The notes under the pieces are model-generated. The model did no database searches. It was not told the origin of the DNA and saw only the letters and a program-made list of their open reading frames with translations. A stretch of DNA of 64,000 nt from Streptomyces sclerotialus (GTDB taxonomy: Bacteria; Actinomycetota; Actinomycetes; Streptomycetales; Streptomycetaceae): positions 868,001 to 932,000 of the forward strand of contig NZ_JBFOHP010000002.1 of the NCBI RefSeq assembly GCF_040907265.1, written 5' to 3'. Below are positions 24,245 through 32,120 of the stretch, piece after piece. Position numbers and translations under genes: made by a program. Position 1 is the first letter of the stretch; each line of letters begins with the position of its first letter.

Positions 24245-24498
24245 TGTTTCCTCCTGTTCCACATCGACCGTATTCCGTGGTCAGCCGCCCCCTTCGGCTG
24301 TGCCACGGGTCCCCCGCCCGACGGGCCTCAATCCATCATCGGGGCGCCCGGCAGGATCGGCGACCCGGCACCGGGCCGGCGCGGCGGTGCGGCACCCGAG
24401 AGGCATGCGGGTTTCCTTTCGCCTGGAGGCGGTACTCGGTGCGCCATGGACTTCCCTGCGGTGACTCCCGGACGGAGAAGCCCGAGCGAGATGACCTC
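24245..24498 (+). promoter_or_regulatory. Gas vesicle operon upstream region with sigma-B-like promoter
   Basis: A 254-bp gap. GTTT at 24411-24414, 15 bp, then CGGTAC at 24430-24435 differs by one base from the stress sigma factor pattern GTTT-N14-16-GGGTAC/T and is about 63 bp before the gvpO ATG at 24499. No other good promoter is visible. The minus-strand part upstream of the SDR gene shows no clear motif. Confidence 0.45.
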
Positions 24499-24807
24499 AT
24501 GACGCACCACACGAACACACCGGATGACGGCGACCGCCGGGGCCCCGCGAAGGGCCTGGCACTGCCCGAGCTGATGCGCGCGGCCCGCGCCCAGCTCGCC
24601 GAGCTCACCGGACTGCACCCCGAGACGATCACCCGGTTCGAGAGGACCGAGGACGGCTGGCTCCTGGAAGCCGAAGTGCTGGAGCTGGCCAGGGTGCCCG
24701 ACACGATGAGCCTCATGGCCCTCTACGAGCTGGTACTCGACCACGAGGGACTGCTCACCGGGTACCGGCGCGTCGGCCGCTACGAACGCGCGAAAGGAAA
24801 CCCGTAG
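24499..24807 (+). CDS. gvpO: Gas vesicle protein GvpO
   Basis: 102 aa. Matches GvpO: polar N-terminus, then [20 protein letters not shown], then [33 protein letters not shown] and [12 protein letters not shown]. GvpO is required for gas vesicle formation in haloarchaea and is the first gene of the Streptomyces cluster. The ATG at 24499 has a weak GAGCGAG; the upstream ATG at 24491 hits a stop after two codons. First of ten genes with almost no spacing, transcribed together. Confidence 0.9.
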   Translation: MTHHTNTPDDGDRRGPAKGLALPELMRAARAQLAELTGLHPETITRFERTEDGWLLEAEVLELARVPDTMSLMALYELVLDHEGLLTGYRRVGRYERAKGNP

Positions 24808-24809
24808 AC

Positions 24810-25271
24810 ATGACTGTGCTCCCCGCTCAACAGCAGACCGGCCAGGGAGGCGGCGGCAGCAGCGGGCTCTACGACGTACTGGAGCTCGTGCTGGACCGCG
24901 GACTGGTGATCGACGCCTTCGTGCGCGTCTCCCTGGTCGGCATCGAAATCCTCAAGATCGACGTCCGGGTCGTGGTGGCGAGCGTGGACACCTACCTGCG
25001 CTTCGCCGAGGCCTGCAACCGGCTGGACCTGGAATCCGGACCCAAGAAGCAGCCCGGCCTACCCGACCTGGTCGGTGAGATGACCGAGTCCGGCGCCCGC
25101 GGGAAGAGCAAGGGCGCGCTCTCCGGCGCCGCCGAGACCTTCGCCGAGGCCATCGGCCAGGGCCGGGAGGCGGCCGGCGGAAGCAACGGCTCCCGGAGCG
25201 GGTCCGAAGGCGAGGAGGCCCCGCGCCGCACCCGGCGCGCCACCAGCTCCCGCAAGAAGGAGGAGAGCTGA
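24810..25271 (+). CDS. gvpA: Gas vesicle structural protein GvpA-like
   Basis: Forms the ribbed shell of the vesicle. The conserved GvpA core, residues ~19-75 ([20 protein letters not shown], then [20 protein letters not shown] and a final [13 protein letters not shown]), is amphipathic. At 153 aa it is about twice the length of cyanobacterial GvpA because of a basic Ser/Arg/Gly-rich tail (~85-153), as in other Streptomyces. It starts 2 bp after gvpO and overlaps gvpF by TGATG. Confidence 0.9.
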   Translation: MTVLPAQQQTGQGGGGSSGLYDVLELVLDRGLVIDAFVRVSLVGIEILKIDVRVVVASVDTYLRFAEACNRLDLESGPKKQPGLPDLVGEMTESGARGKSKGALSGAAETFAEAIGQGREAAGGSNGSRSGSEGEEAPRRTRRATSSRKKEES

Positions 25272-26047
25272 TGACCACGTACGTGTACGGCATAGCGCAC
25301 GCCGACCACCCCGCGCCCGAGAAGCAGGTACTGGGCATCGGCGACCCGCCCCGCCCGGTCCGCATCGTACGCGCCGGCGAGCTGGCCGCCGTCGTCAGCG
25401 ACTGCCCCGACGACCTGCGGCCCAAGCGCCGCGACCTGCTGGCACACCAGCACGTCCTCACCGAGACGAGCAGCGCCGGCGCGGTGCTGCCGCTGCGCTT
25501 CGGCTCCCTCTCGGCGGACGACGAGGCGGTGCGCGACGCGCTCGGTGAGCACACCGAGCACTACAAGACGCAGCTGGCCGAGCTGGCCGGCCGGGTCGAG
25601 TACAACGTCAAGGCCGTGCACCGCGAGGAGGCCGTCCTGCGGCTCGTCGTCGACGACGAGCCGGAGGTCCGCCGCCTCACGGAGTCCCTGCAGTCGGCCG
25701 GCGGGGGCAGCTACCCCGAACGCGTCCAGCTGGGTGAACTGGTGGCCAACGGCGTACGGGCCCGTGAGGTGAGCGACGCCCGTACGGTCGAACGGACCCT
25801 GGCGCCGCTGGCCGAGCAGTCGGCGCCCGGCCCCGAGGGATCGGGCTGGCTGGTCAACCTCTCGTTCCTGCTGCCACGCGGGGAGACGGCACCCTTCACC
25901 GAGGCGGCCCACCGTCTCGCCGAGACCCAGCCCCACCTGGAGCTGCTGGTGAACGGCCCGCTCCCGCCGTACAGCTTCGTCCGCCCGGCGCACTCGGCCT
26001 CGGACGGACAGGCCGGTGAGCGGTCGCAGGAGAAGTCGGTCGGCTGA
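25271..26047 (+). CDS. gvpF: Gas vesicle protein GvpF (GvpL/GvpF family)
   Basis: 258 aa. GvpF/L hallmarks: YVYGIAHAD at the N-terminus, LAAVVSDCPDD, HQHVLTETSSAGAVLPLRFG (58-77), the strand-loop VEYNVKAVH, and a C-terminal LELLVNGPLPPYSFV. The fold has a ferredoxin-like N-terminal half and a helical C-terminal half; it is a minor or assembly protein that binds GvpA. The start overlaps gvpA and the end overlaps gvpG, both TGATG, implying coupled translation. Confidence 0.92.
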   Translation: MTTYVYGIAHADHPAPEKQVLGIGDPPRPVRIVRAGELAAVVSDCPDDLRPKRRDLLAHQHVLTETSSAGAVLPLRFGSLSADDEAVRDALGEHTEHYKTQLAELAGRVEYNVKAVHREEAVLRLVVDDEPEVRRLTESLQSAGGGSYPERVQLGELVANGVRAREVSDARTVERTLAPLAEQSAPGPEGSGWLVNLSFLLPRGETAPFTEAAHRLAETQPHLELLVNGPLPPYSFVRPAHSASDGQAGERSQEKSVG

Positions 26048-26316
26048 TGGGACTGCTCAAGGAAGTGCTGCTGCTGCCCGCCGCGCCGGTGCGCGGTACC
26101 GCATGGGTGCTGCGCCAGGTCGTGGCCGAGGCCGAGCGGCAGCACTACGACCCCCAGGCCATCCAGAAGGAACTACGGGAACTGGCCCGCCAGTTGGACG
26201 ACGGCCGGATCGACGAGGCGGAGTTCGACCGGCGCGAGGACGAGCTGCTGGACCGGCTGGCCGTCGCGCGCGGACAGGCGCCTCGCGGACGCACACCACA
26301 CGGACGACGGGAATGA
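26047..26316 (+). CDS. gvpG: Gas vesicle protein GvpG
   Basis: 89 aa. The GvpG pattern is clear: LLKEVLLLPAAPVRGTAWVL, then EAERQHYDPQAIQKELRELA and DDGRIDEAEFDRREDELLDRL. Small helical assembly factor. Ends with a basic stretch. TGATG overlap with gvpF; 16 bp to gvpY. Confidence 0.92.
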   Translation: MGLLKEVLLLPAAPVRGTAWVLRQVVAEAERQHYDPQAIQKELRELARQLDDGRIDEAEFDRREDELLDRLAVARGQAPRGRTPHGRRE

Positions 26317-26332
26317 CGAGGAGACGGGTGAG

Positions 26333-27040
26333 ATGAACAACCGGGCGGCACTGGCATTAGCCGTTGCCGGAGGATACGCACTGGGCCGCACGAAGAAGAT
26401 GAAGCTCGCGCTCACCGTCGGCGGCATGGTTCTGGGACGGCGGCTGCAACTGGACCCGCAGCGGCTGCTGAGCCTGGTCGACGAGCGCCTGAAAGCGGAC
26501 CCGCAACTCGCGGAGCTGCGCGAACAGCTGCGGGACGACCTCAGCGGCGTGGGCCGCGCGGCGACGGACGCGTTCGTCGGCCGCCGGATCGACGGGCTGG
26601 CGAACAGCCTCCACGAACGCACCCTCGGCATCCAGGACCGGATCGCCGGCGGCGTACTCCCGCAGGGACGGGACGCGGACGCCGAGGACGGACCGGCCCA
26701 GGAACCCGAAGCGGAGGAAGCGGACCGCGCGGCGGACGACCGGCCCGAAGGCGAGGACCGGCAGGACGAGGACCGGCGGGACGAGGACGAGCAGGAAGAG
26801 ACCCGCGCCGCACGGACCCGTACGCCGCGGAAGAAGGCCGCCGGCAAGCCGTCCCCCGCCCGGCGCCCCGCGAGGACCGCGGCGAAGAGCGGCACGAAGG
26901 CGGCGGGCAGGACCGGCGGCAAGGCCGCGGGCAGGACCGGGACCAGGACGGGAACCGGGTCCGGCGGCAAGGCCGGCACCCGGTCGGCGGGCGGCGCCAG
27001 GTCGTCGTCCGGCCGGAGCCGGGAGGGTACCGATGGCTGA
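26333..27040 (+). CDS. gvpY: Gas vesicle cluster protein GvpY-like, with TTA codon
   Basis: 235 aa; ATG 26333, with only weak GAGACGGG upstream. The N-terminus has a hydrophobic glycine-rich stretch (ALALAVAGGYALG, then LALTVGGMVLGRRL), then a helical region (~40-100). Residues ~105-150 are acidic and ~155-235 are a low-complexity basic tail (KKAAGKPSPARR, KAAGRTGG repeats), like histone H1-type tails. Codon 9 (26357-26359) is TTA, read in Streptomyces by the bldA tRNA; I saw no other TTA in the window's genes. It occupies the gvpY position of the S. coelicolor order. Molecular role unknown. Overlaps gvpZ by 8 bp. Confidence 0.8.
   Translation: MNNRAALALAVAGGYALGRTKKMKLALTVGGMVLGRRLQLDPQRLLSLVDERLKADPQLAELREQLRDDLSGVGRAATDAFVGRRIDGLANSLHERTLGIQDRIAGGVLPQGRDADAEDGPAQEPEAEEADRAADDRPEGEDRQDEDRRDEDEQEETRAARTRTPRKKAAGKPSPARRPARTAAKSGTKAAGRTGGKAAGRTGTRTGTGSGGKAGTRSAGGARSSSGRSREGTDG
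26357..26359 (+). promoter_or_regulatory. TTA leucine codon (bldA-dependent) in gvpY
   Basis: Ninth codon of gvpY. TTA is very rare in Streptomyces and needs the developmentally controlled bldA tRNA. It would limit GvpY synthesis, and the coupled gvpZ, to late growth. Confidence 0.8.
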
Positions 27041-28160
27041 CCGGACGCAGGGTGGCGCCGCCACCCAACTGAAGGAGAGCATCGCCCGCAGCCCGGCCAC
27101 CGACCGGCTCAAGGAGGAGGCCGCCGCGTTCGCCGCGGCCCAGGCCCAGCGGCTGCTGATCGCCGGTGGCCGGAAGCTGGGCGCCGCGACCACCCGGCTG
27201 CAGGACATGGCCGAGGGCAACGGCCCCGGCCTGGGCCGGATGGTGCTGGACGGCGGCCGCCGCATCGCCGGCGGCGAGGGGCCGCTGCGGGCGGCCGTCG
27301 GCGCCGGCGCCGCCGGGGCGAAGGACCGCATCCGCGACACGCTGCGGAAGGCGGTCGGCGGCGCGCGGGCCGGCACCGGACAGGGTTCGTTCGTCACCGT
27401 CGTCGAGGACACCGACGTCGGGGTGCCGGTGCGCACCGCGTACGACCAGTGGACGCAGTTCCAGGAGTTCAGCAACTTCGCCAAGGGCGTGCAGGGCGTG
27501 GACCGCACGGACGACACCACGTCCGACTGGCGTGCCAAGGTCTTCTGGTCCACCCGCAGCTGGCAGGCCACGGTGACCGAACAGCTGCCGGACCGGCGGA
27601 TCGCCTGGACGGCCAAGGGGGCGAAGGCGTCCCTGAAGGGGGTCGTCACCTTCCATGAACTGACGCCGGACCTGACGCGTGTCCTGCTGGTCATCGAGTA
27701 CTACCCGCAGGGCCTCTTCGAACGGACCGGCAATCTGTGGCGGGCGCAGGGGCGGCGGGCCCGGCTGGACCTGAAGCACTTCCGCCGCTTCGTGATGCTG
27801 CGCGGCGAACCGACCGGCAGCTGGCGCGGTGAGATCCGCGACGGCGAGGTCGTCGAGTCGCACGAGGACGCGGTGGCCCGCGAGGAGGACGAGGCACCGG
27901 CGGAGACGCCGGACGCCGCGGCGGACGAGCGGGAGGAGCCCGCGGACCAGGGCGACGAAGACGCGCCGGAGGACCGGGACGAGCCGGCAGAGGCGTACGA
28001 GGACGAGGAGTTCACGGACGAGGACGAGTACGCCGACGAGGAACCGGAGGCGTACGACGAGGACGAGGACACCGAGGCGGAGGACGTCGAGGCGGAGGAA
28101 GTCGAGGACGCCGAGGCCGAGGAGTACGAGGACGAGCCCGAGCCGGAACGGGTGAGGTGA
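27033..28160 (+). CDS. gvpZ: Gas vesicle cluster protein GvpZ-like, SRPBCC domain with acidic tail
   Basis: 375 aa. N-terminal helical part (~1-115), then an SRPBCC/polyketide-cyclase-like domain (~120-275): VVEDTDVGVPVRTAYDQWTQ, FQEFSNFAKGVQGVDR, then TVTEQLPDRRIAWTAKGAK and GVVTFHELTPDLTRVLLVIEYYPQG (read in parts). The last ~90 residues are almost only Asp/Glu with Ala/Tyr, strongly acidic. It fills the gvpZ position of Streptomyces clusters. The acidic tail mirrors the basic tail of GvpY, so the two may bind each other. Overlaps gvpY by 8 bp and gvpJ by 4. Confidence 0.85.
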   Translation: MADRTQGGAATQLKESIARSPATDRLKEEAAAFAAAQAQRLLIAGGRKLGAATTRLQDMAEGNGPGLGRMVLDGGRRIAGGEGPLRAAVGAGAAGAKDRIRDTLRKAVGGARAGTGQGSFVTVVEDTDVGVPVRTAYDQWTQFQEFSNFAKGVQGVDRTDDTTSDWRAKVFWSTRSWQATVTEQLPDRRIAWTAKGAKASLKGVVTFHELTPDLTRVLLVIEYYPQGLFERTGNLWRAQGRRARLDLKHFRRFVMLRGEPTGSWRGEIRDGEVVESHEDAVAREEDEAPAETPDAAADEREEPADQGDEDAPEDRDEPAEAYEDEEFTDEDEYADEEPEAYDEDEDTEAEDVEAEEVEDAEAEEYEDEPEPERVR

Positions 28161-28540
28161 GCACACGCCCCATGTCGTACCCCGCCAGTGGCGCCGGCAG
28201 CGGCGCCAGCCTCGCCGACATCCTGGAACGCGTCCTGGACCGGGGCGTGGTGATCGTCGGCGACATCCGGATCAACCTGCTCGACATCGAACTGCTCACC
28301 ATCAAACTGCGGCTGATCGTGGCCTCGGTGGAACGCGCCGAGCAGATGGGCATCGACTGGTGGCGCGACGACCCGTCGCTGTCGGCCGGCGCCCGCCGCA
28401 GGGAGGTGGACCGGGAAAACCGGGAGAAGAACCGGGAACAGCATGAACTGGCCCGGGAGAACGCCGAGTTGCGTGAGCGCATCGCCGCCCTGGAGGGCGG
28501 GCGGGACGCGCTGGAGGACAGAAAGGAGGAGTCACCGTGA
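28157..28540 (+). CDS. gvpJ: Gas vesicle protein GvpJ
   Basis: 127 aa; GTG 28157 overlaps the gvpZ stop. GvpA/J-family core at ~19-70 (LADILERVLDRGVVIVGDIR, then INLLDIELLTIKLRLIVASV). After the core, residues ~80-125 form a charged heptad-like helix (RENREKNREQHELARENAEL) that looks like a coiled coil. GvpJ is a minor shell or nucleation protein. Confidence 0.9.
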   Translation: MSTRPMSYPASGAGSGASLADILERVLDRGVVIVGDIRINLLDIELLTIKLRLIVASVERAEQMGIDWWRDDPSLSAGARRREVDRENREKNREQHELARENAELRERIAALEGGRDALEDRKEESP

Positions 28541-29406
28541 CCACGCTCGAGAACAACGGCCGGCTGACGTACGCCTACGCCGTCCTCCGCCGCGGCGCCC
28601 GGCCGCCGGCCGGTCTGGTCGGCATAGGGGAGGCGCCCGTGCACACCGTGGCCGAGGGCCGGCTGGCAGCACTGGTCTCCGCGGTGCCGGCCGCGGAGTT
28701 CGACCAGCCGCAGGTACGCGAACGCCTGGAGGACCTGGCGTGGCTGGAGGCGACCGCGCGGGCGCACCGCCGGGTCGTGGACGAGGCCGCCGCCGAGGTC
28801 GGGGTGCTGCCGCTGCGGCTGGTCACCGTGTACCACGACGAGGACTCGGTACGGGCCGCGCTGGTCGCGCACGCGGAGCGGTTCGGCCGGCTGCTGGCGC
28901 GGCTGGACGGACGGCTGGAGTGGGGCGTGAAGGCGTACGCCCAGGCGACGGAGGGCCGGCCGGCGGCCGGGCACGAGCCCGCCGCGCGGCGCCCGGCGGC
29001 CGAGGCGGAGACCGGCCGGGAGTTCCTGCGCCGGCGGCTGCGGGACCGCAAGGTCAAGGACAGCGCGCGCCAGGAGGCCGACGGCCTGGCACGGACCGTG
29101 CACGACACGCTGACGCAGGCCGCCGAGGACAGCCGGCTGCACCGCCCGCAGGACCCGAAGCTCGCCGAGGCCGTCGCCGCTTCCGGCGCCGCCGACGGTG
29201 ACGGCCACGCCCCCGCGGGCTCCCGCGCCGCCGTGGTACGCGGCCCGAACCTCCTGAACGGCGCGTACCTGGTGCGCCGCGAGGAGGCCGGCGCGTTCGC
29301 CGAGCGGGTCGGGGAGCTGGCGGCCCGCTCCCCCGCCCTGCGGATCGAACTGACCGGCCCCTGGGCCCCCTACTCCTTCACCGACCTGCCGGACGAGGCA
29401 CCATGA
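28537..29406 (+). CDS. gvpL: Gas vesicle protein GvpL (GvpL/GvpF family)
   Basis: 289 aa; GTG 28537 with AAAGGAGGAGTCACC upstream, the strongest Shine-Dalgarno site in the cluster. Same family as GvpF: YAYAVLRRG at the start, LAALVSAVPAAEFD, then HRRVVDEAAAEVGVLPLRLV, and VKAYAQA. A charged insert (~155-185) and C-terminal RIELTGPWAPYSF follow. Scaffold/interaction protein in vesicle assembly. Overlaps gvpJ and gvpS by 4 bp each. Confidence 0.92.
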   Translation: MTTLENNGRLTYAYAVLRRGARPPAGLVGIGEAPVHTVAEGRLAALVSAVPAAEFDQPQVRERLEDLAWLEATARAHRRVVDEAAAEVGVLPLRLVTVYHDEDSVRAALVAHAERFGRLLARLDGRLEWGVKAYAQATEGRPAAGHEPAARRPAAEAETGREFLRRRLRDRKVKDSARQEADGLARTVHDTLTQAAEDSRLHRPQDPKLAEAVAASGAADGDGHAPAGSRAAVVRGPNLLNGAYLVRREEAGAFAERVGELAARSPALRIELTGPWAPYSFTDLPDEAP

Positions 29407-29666
29407 GCACCCCGGCCCCGCACACGCCCGTCGCCCTGATCGACCTGCTGGACCGGCTGCTCGCCGGCGGCGTGGTGATCGCCGGGGACCTCACCCTGCG
29501 CATCGCCGACGTGGACCTCGTACGGGTGGACCTGCGTGCCCTGATCAGCTCGGTGAACGAGAACGTGCCGTCGCCGTTCGCGGAACTCACCCCGCAGGGG
29601 GCGGCACCCGCGACGGACCCGGTACGCGCGGTGGCGCCGGTACGGGTCGAGGAGGTGCGGCCGTGA
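29403..29666 (+). CDS. gvpS: Gas vesicle protein GvpS (GvpA family)
   Basis: 87 aa. Short GvpA-family protein: IDLLDRLLAGGVVIAGDLTL, then RIADVDLVRVDLRALISSV, with a short Pro/Ala tail. Third GvpA-type protein of the cluster after gvpA and gvpJ. ATGA overlap with gvpL and GTGA overlap with gvpK. Confidence 0.88.
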   Translation: MSTPAPHTPVALIDLLDRLLAGGVVIAGDLTLRIADVDLVRVDLRALISSVNENVPSPFAELTPQGAAPATDPVRAVAPVRVEEVRP

Positions 29667-29947
29667 GCAGGCGGGTGGAACTGGACGAGGAGAGCGTCGA
29701 GCGGGACCTCGTACGGCTGGTGCTGACCGTCGTGGAGCTGCTGCACCAGCTCATGGAGCGGCAGGCGCTGCGCCGCGTGGACCAGGGTGACCTGTCCGAG
29801 GACCAGGAGGAGCGCATCGGCACGACGCTGATGCTGCTGGAGCGCCGCATGGACGAGCTGTGCGCGCGGTACGACGTGGGCCGCGACGAGCTCAATCTGG
29901 ACCTGGGTCCGCTCGGCTCGCTCCTTCCGAGGGACGAGGACCGGTAG
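29663..29947 (+). CDS. gvpK: Gas vesicle protein GvpK
   Basis: 94 aa; GTG 29663. GvpK pattern: VERDLVRLVLTVVELLHQLM, then ERQALRRVDQGDLSEDQEER and GTTLMLLERRMDELC, all helical. Last gene of the operon; a strong pair of hairpins follows. No gvpN (AAA ATPase) or gvpC is present in the cluster. Confidence 0.9.
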   Translation: MSRRVELDEESVERDLVRLVLTVVELLHQLMERQALRRVDQGDLSEDQEERIGTTLMLLERRMDELCARYDVGRDELNLDLGPLGSLLPRDEDR

Positions 29948-29968
29948 TGGCGAAGACTTCGAAGCTCC

Positions 29969-30058
29969 GTGGTGCCGGGAGTGCCGGGCCCGGCACCACG
30001 GACCGGCGGTACGGCGGCCCGGCAGTACGGCGGCCCCGCCACGCGGGCGGGGCCGCCG
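29969..30058. terminator. Double hairpin terminator after gvpK
   Basis: First hairpin: GTGGTGCCGGG (29969-29979), 9-nt loop, CCCGGCACCAC (29989-29999). Second: CGGCGGCCCCGCC (30028-30040), loop ACGCG, GGCGGGGCCGCCG (30046-30058). Together they separate the gas vesicle operon from the convergent hemerythrin gene. Confidence 0.8.
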
Positions 30059-30088
30059 GTGTGCCGGTTCAGTGACCGGTCCGCCGGT

Positions 30089-30667
30089 TCAGCGCTCGGT
30101 GTCCTTCCCCATCGCGGCCCGCACGGCTGCCACCGCCGCGTCCCGGGTGCGGTCCGCCAGGCCGTGCAGCGGGCCGGTGACCACGTTCTTCAGCGCGGAC
30201 TCCGAACCCGGGTGCGGATGGGTCGGCGCCACCGCCTCGGCGGCCTCGACCGCCTTCGCCATGCCGCGCAGGGCGTTCTGGTCGGCGACCGCGCGCAGGT
30301 GGGTGAACTCCTGCTTCTCCTCCGCCTCGGCGTGCGCCAGCACGTCCTGGCGGAGCGCGGCGAAGAGCTCGTGGAACTCCGGTGATTCGGTGTCCATGTC
30401 CTCCAGTCGCTTCAGTGCCTCCTTGGCGCCCTTCTCCTCCGCCAAGCGGTCCTTCACCACCTGTCCGCCACCCTTGACGTGGTCGCGGACGTAGGGGTGG
30501 ACGACCTCCTCCTCGGCCGTCTCGTGCACCGACAGCAGGCGCACCACGCGGTGGAAGGCCTGCTTGCGCTCGTCGCCCTTGCTGTTCGCGACGTCGTCCA
30601 GGAGGCGGCGGATCTGCTGGTGCTGCTGTTCGAGCAGCTCCACGACGTTCTTCTGCTTCTCGGTCAT
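30089..30667 (-). CDS. Hemerythrin domain-containing protein
   Basis: 192 aa; ATG 30667 with GAGAGGGG. Four-helix hemerythrin-like domain with ligand-type motifs: LEQQHQQIRRLL, LSVHETAEEEVVHPYVRDHV and LAHAEAEEKQEFTHL. The C-terminal third (ALRGMAKAVEAAEAVAPTHP, then ALKNVVTGPLHGLADRTRDA) is amphipathic and unlike the other hemerythrin at 17306. Likely binds a di-iron centre; role in O2/NO sensing or iron handling is inferred. A good sigma-B-like promoter lies 44 bp upstream. Confidence 0.88.
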   Translation of the reverse strand: MTEKQKNVVELLEQQHQQIRRLLDDVANSKGDERKQAFHRVVRLLSVHETAEEEVVHPYVRDHVKGGGQVVKDRLAEEKGAKEALKRLEDMDTESPEFHELFAALRQDVLAHAEAEEKQEFTHLRAVADQNALRGMAKAVEAAEAVAPTHPHPGSESALKNVVTGPLHGLADRTRDAAVAAVRAAMGKDTER

Positions 30668-30710
30668 GTCGTGCGGCCCCTCTCGTCTCGACGTGCGGGA
30701 CGCCGGACGA

Positions 30711-30735
30711 GTACCCCGCCGGCCCGGCCCGAGAC
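30711..30735 (-). promoter_or_regulatory. Sigma-B-like promoter for hemerythrin gene
   Basis: On the minus strand GTCT (30735-30732), 15 bp, GGGTAC (30716-30711), fitting the relaxed Streptomyces sigma-B consensus GNNT-N14-16-GGGTAC. It ends 44 bp before the ATG at 30667. The -10 half is a perfect match. Confidence 0.45.
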
Positions 30736-30888
30736 GGCCGGAACCGGCCGCGCCGCCGCCCCGCGCGCGGCCGGAATCCGGCCCTTCGGCCCTCCGCTAC
30801 ACATAAAGACGAAATAAGCGCAAGATAGCCGTAGCGGCGCTCTGCACTTCAGGAAACAGAGCCGCGGAGATCGAAGGAGACGAGTCTG

Positions 30889-31329
30889 ATGGCAGACGTC
30901 TCACACACCAGAGGCGATATCGCCAGTCACCCTGATGTTCCCGAGATGCGGGACCGGTACGCCCGCATGCTCGGCGGTCGCGATGTGGCGCTCATGGACG
31001 GGCCGGTCTTCCTCATCGGTCTGTACTGCGCCATCTCGCCCTGGACACTCCACTTCACCGCGAACCAGCCCGCCCTGGTGACCCACAACCTCATCCTGGG
31101 CATCGCGATCGGCCTGCTGGCACTCGGATTCACCGTCACACCGGAGCGGATGTACGGCATGAGCTGGGCCATGTCCGCCATCGGCGTGTGGCTGATCATC
31201 TCGCCGTGGATCGTCGGCAGCAGCCCCGACGCGGGAGTCGTCTGGAACAACGTCATCGTCGGCGTCCTGACCGCCCTGCTCGGGCTGGCCTGCGCGGGAG
31301 CGGCCGCGAAGGTGACCAAGCGGCCGTAG
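30889..31329 (+). CDS. SPW repeat membrane protein
   Basis: 146 aa; ATG 30889 with GAAGGAGACGAG. Four transmembrane helices after a 38-residue polar N-terminus. Two SPW motifs: LYCAISPWTLHF (~44-55) and LIISPWIVG (~102-110), each at the end of a helix, followed by NLILGIAIG and NNVIVGVL. The family is of unknown function, often with stress or redox genes. The upstream region (30790-30860) is unusually AT-rich for this DNA and probably holds its promoter. Confidence 0.88.
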   Translation: MADVSHTRGDIASHPDVPEMRDRYARMLGGRDVALMDGPVFLIGLYCAISPWTLHFTANQPALVTHNLILGIAIGLLALGFTVTPERMYGMSWAMSAIGVWLIISPWIVGSSPDAGVVWNNVIVGVLTALLGLACAGAAAKVTKRP

Positions 31330-31381
31330 CGGACGGCGACGGACGAGAAAGGAAACGAACGGACAGCCGAACACCGGACAG

Positions 31382-31417
31382 GCCGGCCGGCCCGCCCGCC
31401 CAGGCGGACCGGCCGGC
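31382..31417. terminator. Hairpin after the SPW gene
   Basis: GCCGGCCGGCCCGCC (31382-31396), 6-nt loop, GGCGGACCGGCCGGC (31403-31417): 15 bp with one mismatch, about 55 bp past the SPW stop codon. Confidence 0.6.
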
Positions 31418-31583
31418 ACACGGGCCCCGCGCCCGCCTCCCCTCCCCCGCTCCCCGCACTGCCCCGCACGGTGCATGAAGCGGCCGCACACGGTTACCCG
31501 GACCGGCACCGCCGGGCGACGGCCCGGCGGACGGCTCCGGCGGACGACTCCGCCGGGCGGCTCTGATTCGGGAGAGACATGTG

Positions 31584-32000
31584 ATGGCCAAGAACGCGGA
31601 AGGCCCCGTCTTCGGGGAGGCACCCGTTCATGTCGAAGCCGGGGTACTGGTCCTGGACTGTGCGGAGCCCGAGCCGGTCGCCGAGTTCTACGCGAAGCTC
31701 ATGGGCGCCGAACTCCCCGCCGAGCTGGGCGTCGAGCTCATCGAGATCACCGGCAGGGGCGGCACGCGGATGGCGTTCCGGCGGGACCACGGCGCCGCAC
31801 CGCCCTCCTGGCCGCGGCCCGACGACTCACAGCAGTCCCATCTGCACCTGACGGTGCCCAGGGACCGCATGGACGACGTGGAGCGCCAGGTGATCGACTA
31901 CGGCGGGCGTCCGATCGAGTCGCAGCGCAACGAGGGCGGCGAGGAGCTGCGGCTCTTCTCGGACCCCGCGGGCCACCCCTTCGCGCTGCGCTCCGTATGA
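31584..32000 (+). CDS. VOC family protein (glyoxalase/bleomycin-resistance fold)
   Basis: 138 aa. ATG 31584 or the adjacent GTG 31581, both after GGGAGAG. Single VOC module pair: VLVLDCAEPEPVAEFYAKLM (~22-41), ELIEITGRGGTRMAFRRD, then SQQSHLHLTVPRDRMDDVER and a closing LFSDPAGHPFALRSV. The family binds a metal and handles small electrophiles or antibiotics; the ligand is unknown here. Stands alone between two hairpin- or promoter-bearing gaps. Confidence 0.82.
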   Translation: MAKNAEGPVFGEAPVHVEAGVLVLDCAEPEPVAEFYAKLMGAELPAELGVELIEITGRGGTRMAFRRDHGAAPPSWPRPDDSQQSHLHLTVPRDRMDDVERQVIDYGGRPIESQRNEGGEELRLFSDPAGHPFALRSV

Positions 32001-32120
32001 CCGCTCGGCACGACGGCGTCGCGCGCCCCGGCGGACCCGCCCGGCACACCGCTCCCGCATGCGCTCGACGGGCCCGTGCGCGACAGTGACAGCAGCGGCC
32101 ATCGGCAGGAAGGGGTTGCC

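Noticed and set aside
24491..24499. ATG at 24491 as the gvpO start
   Set aside because: It reads ATG ACC TCA TGA and stops; the ATG at 24499 opens the GvpO frame.
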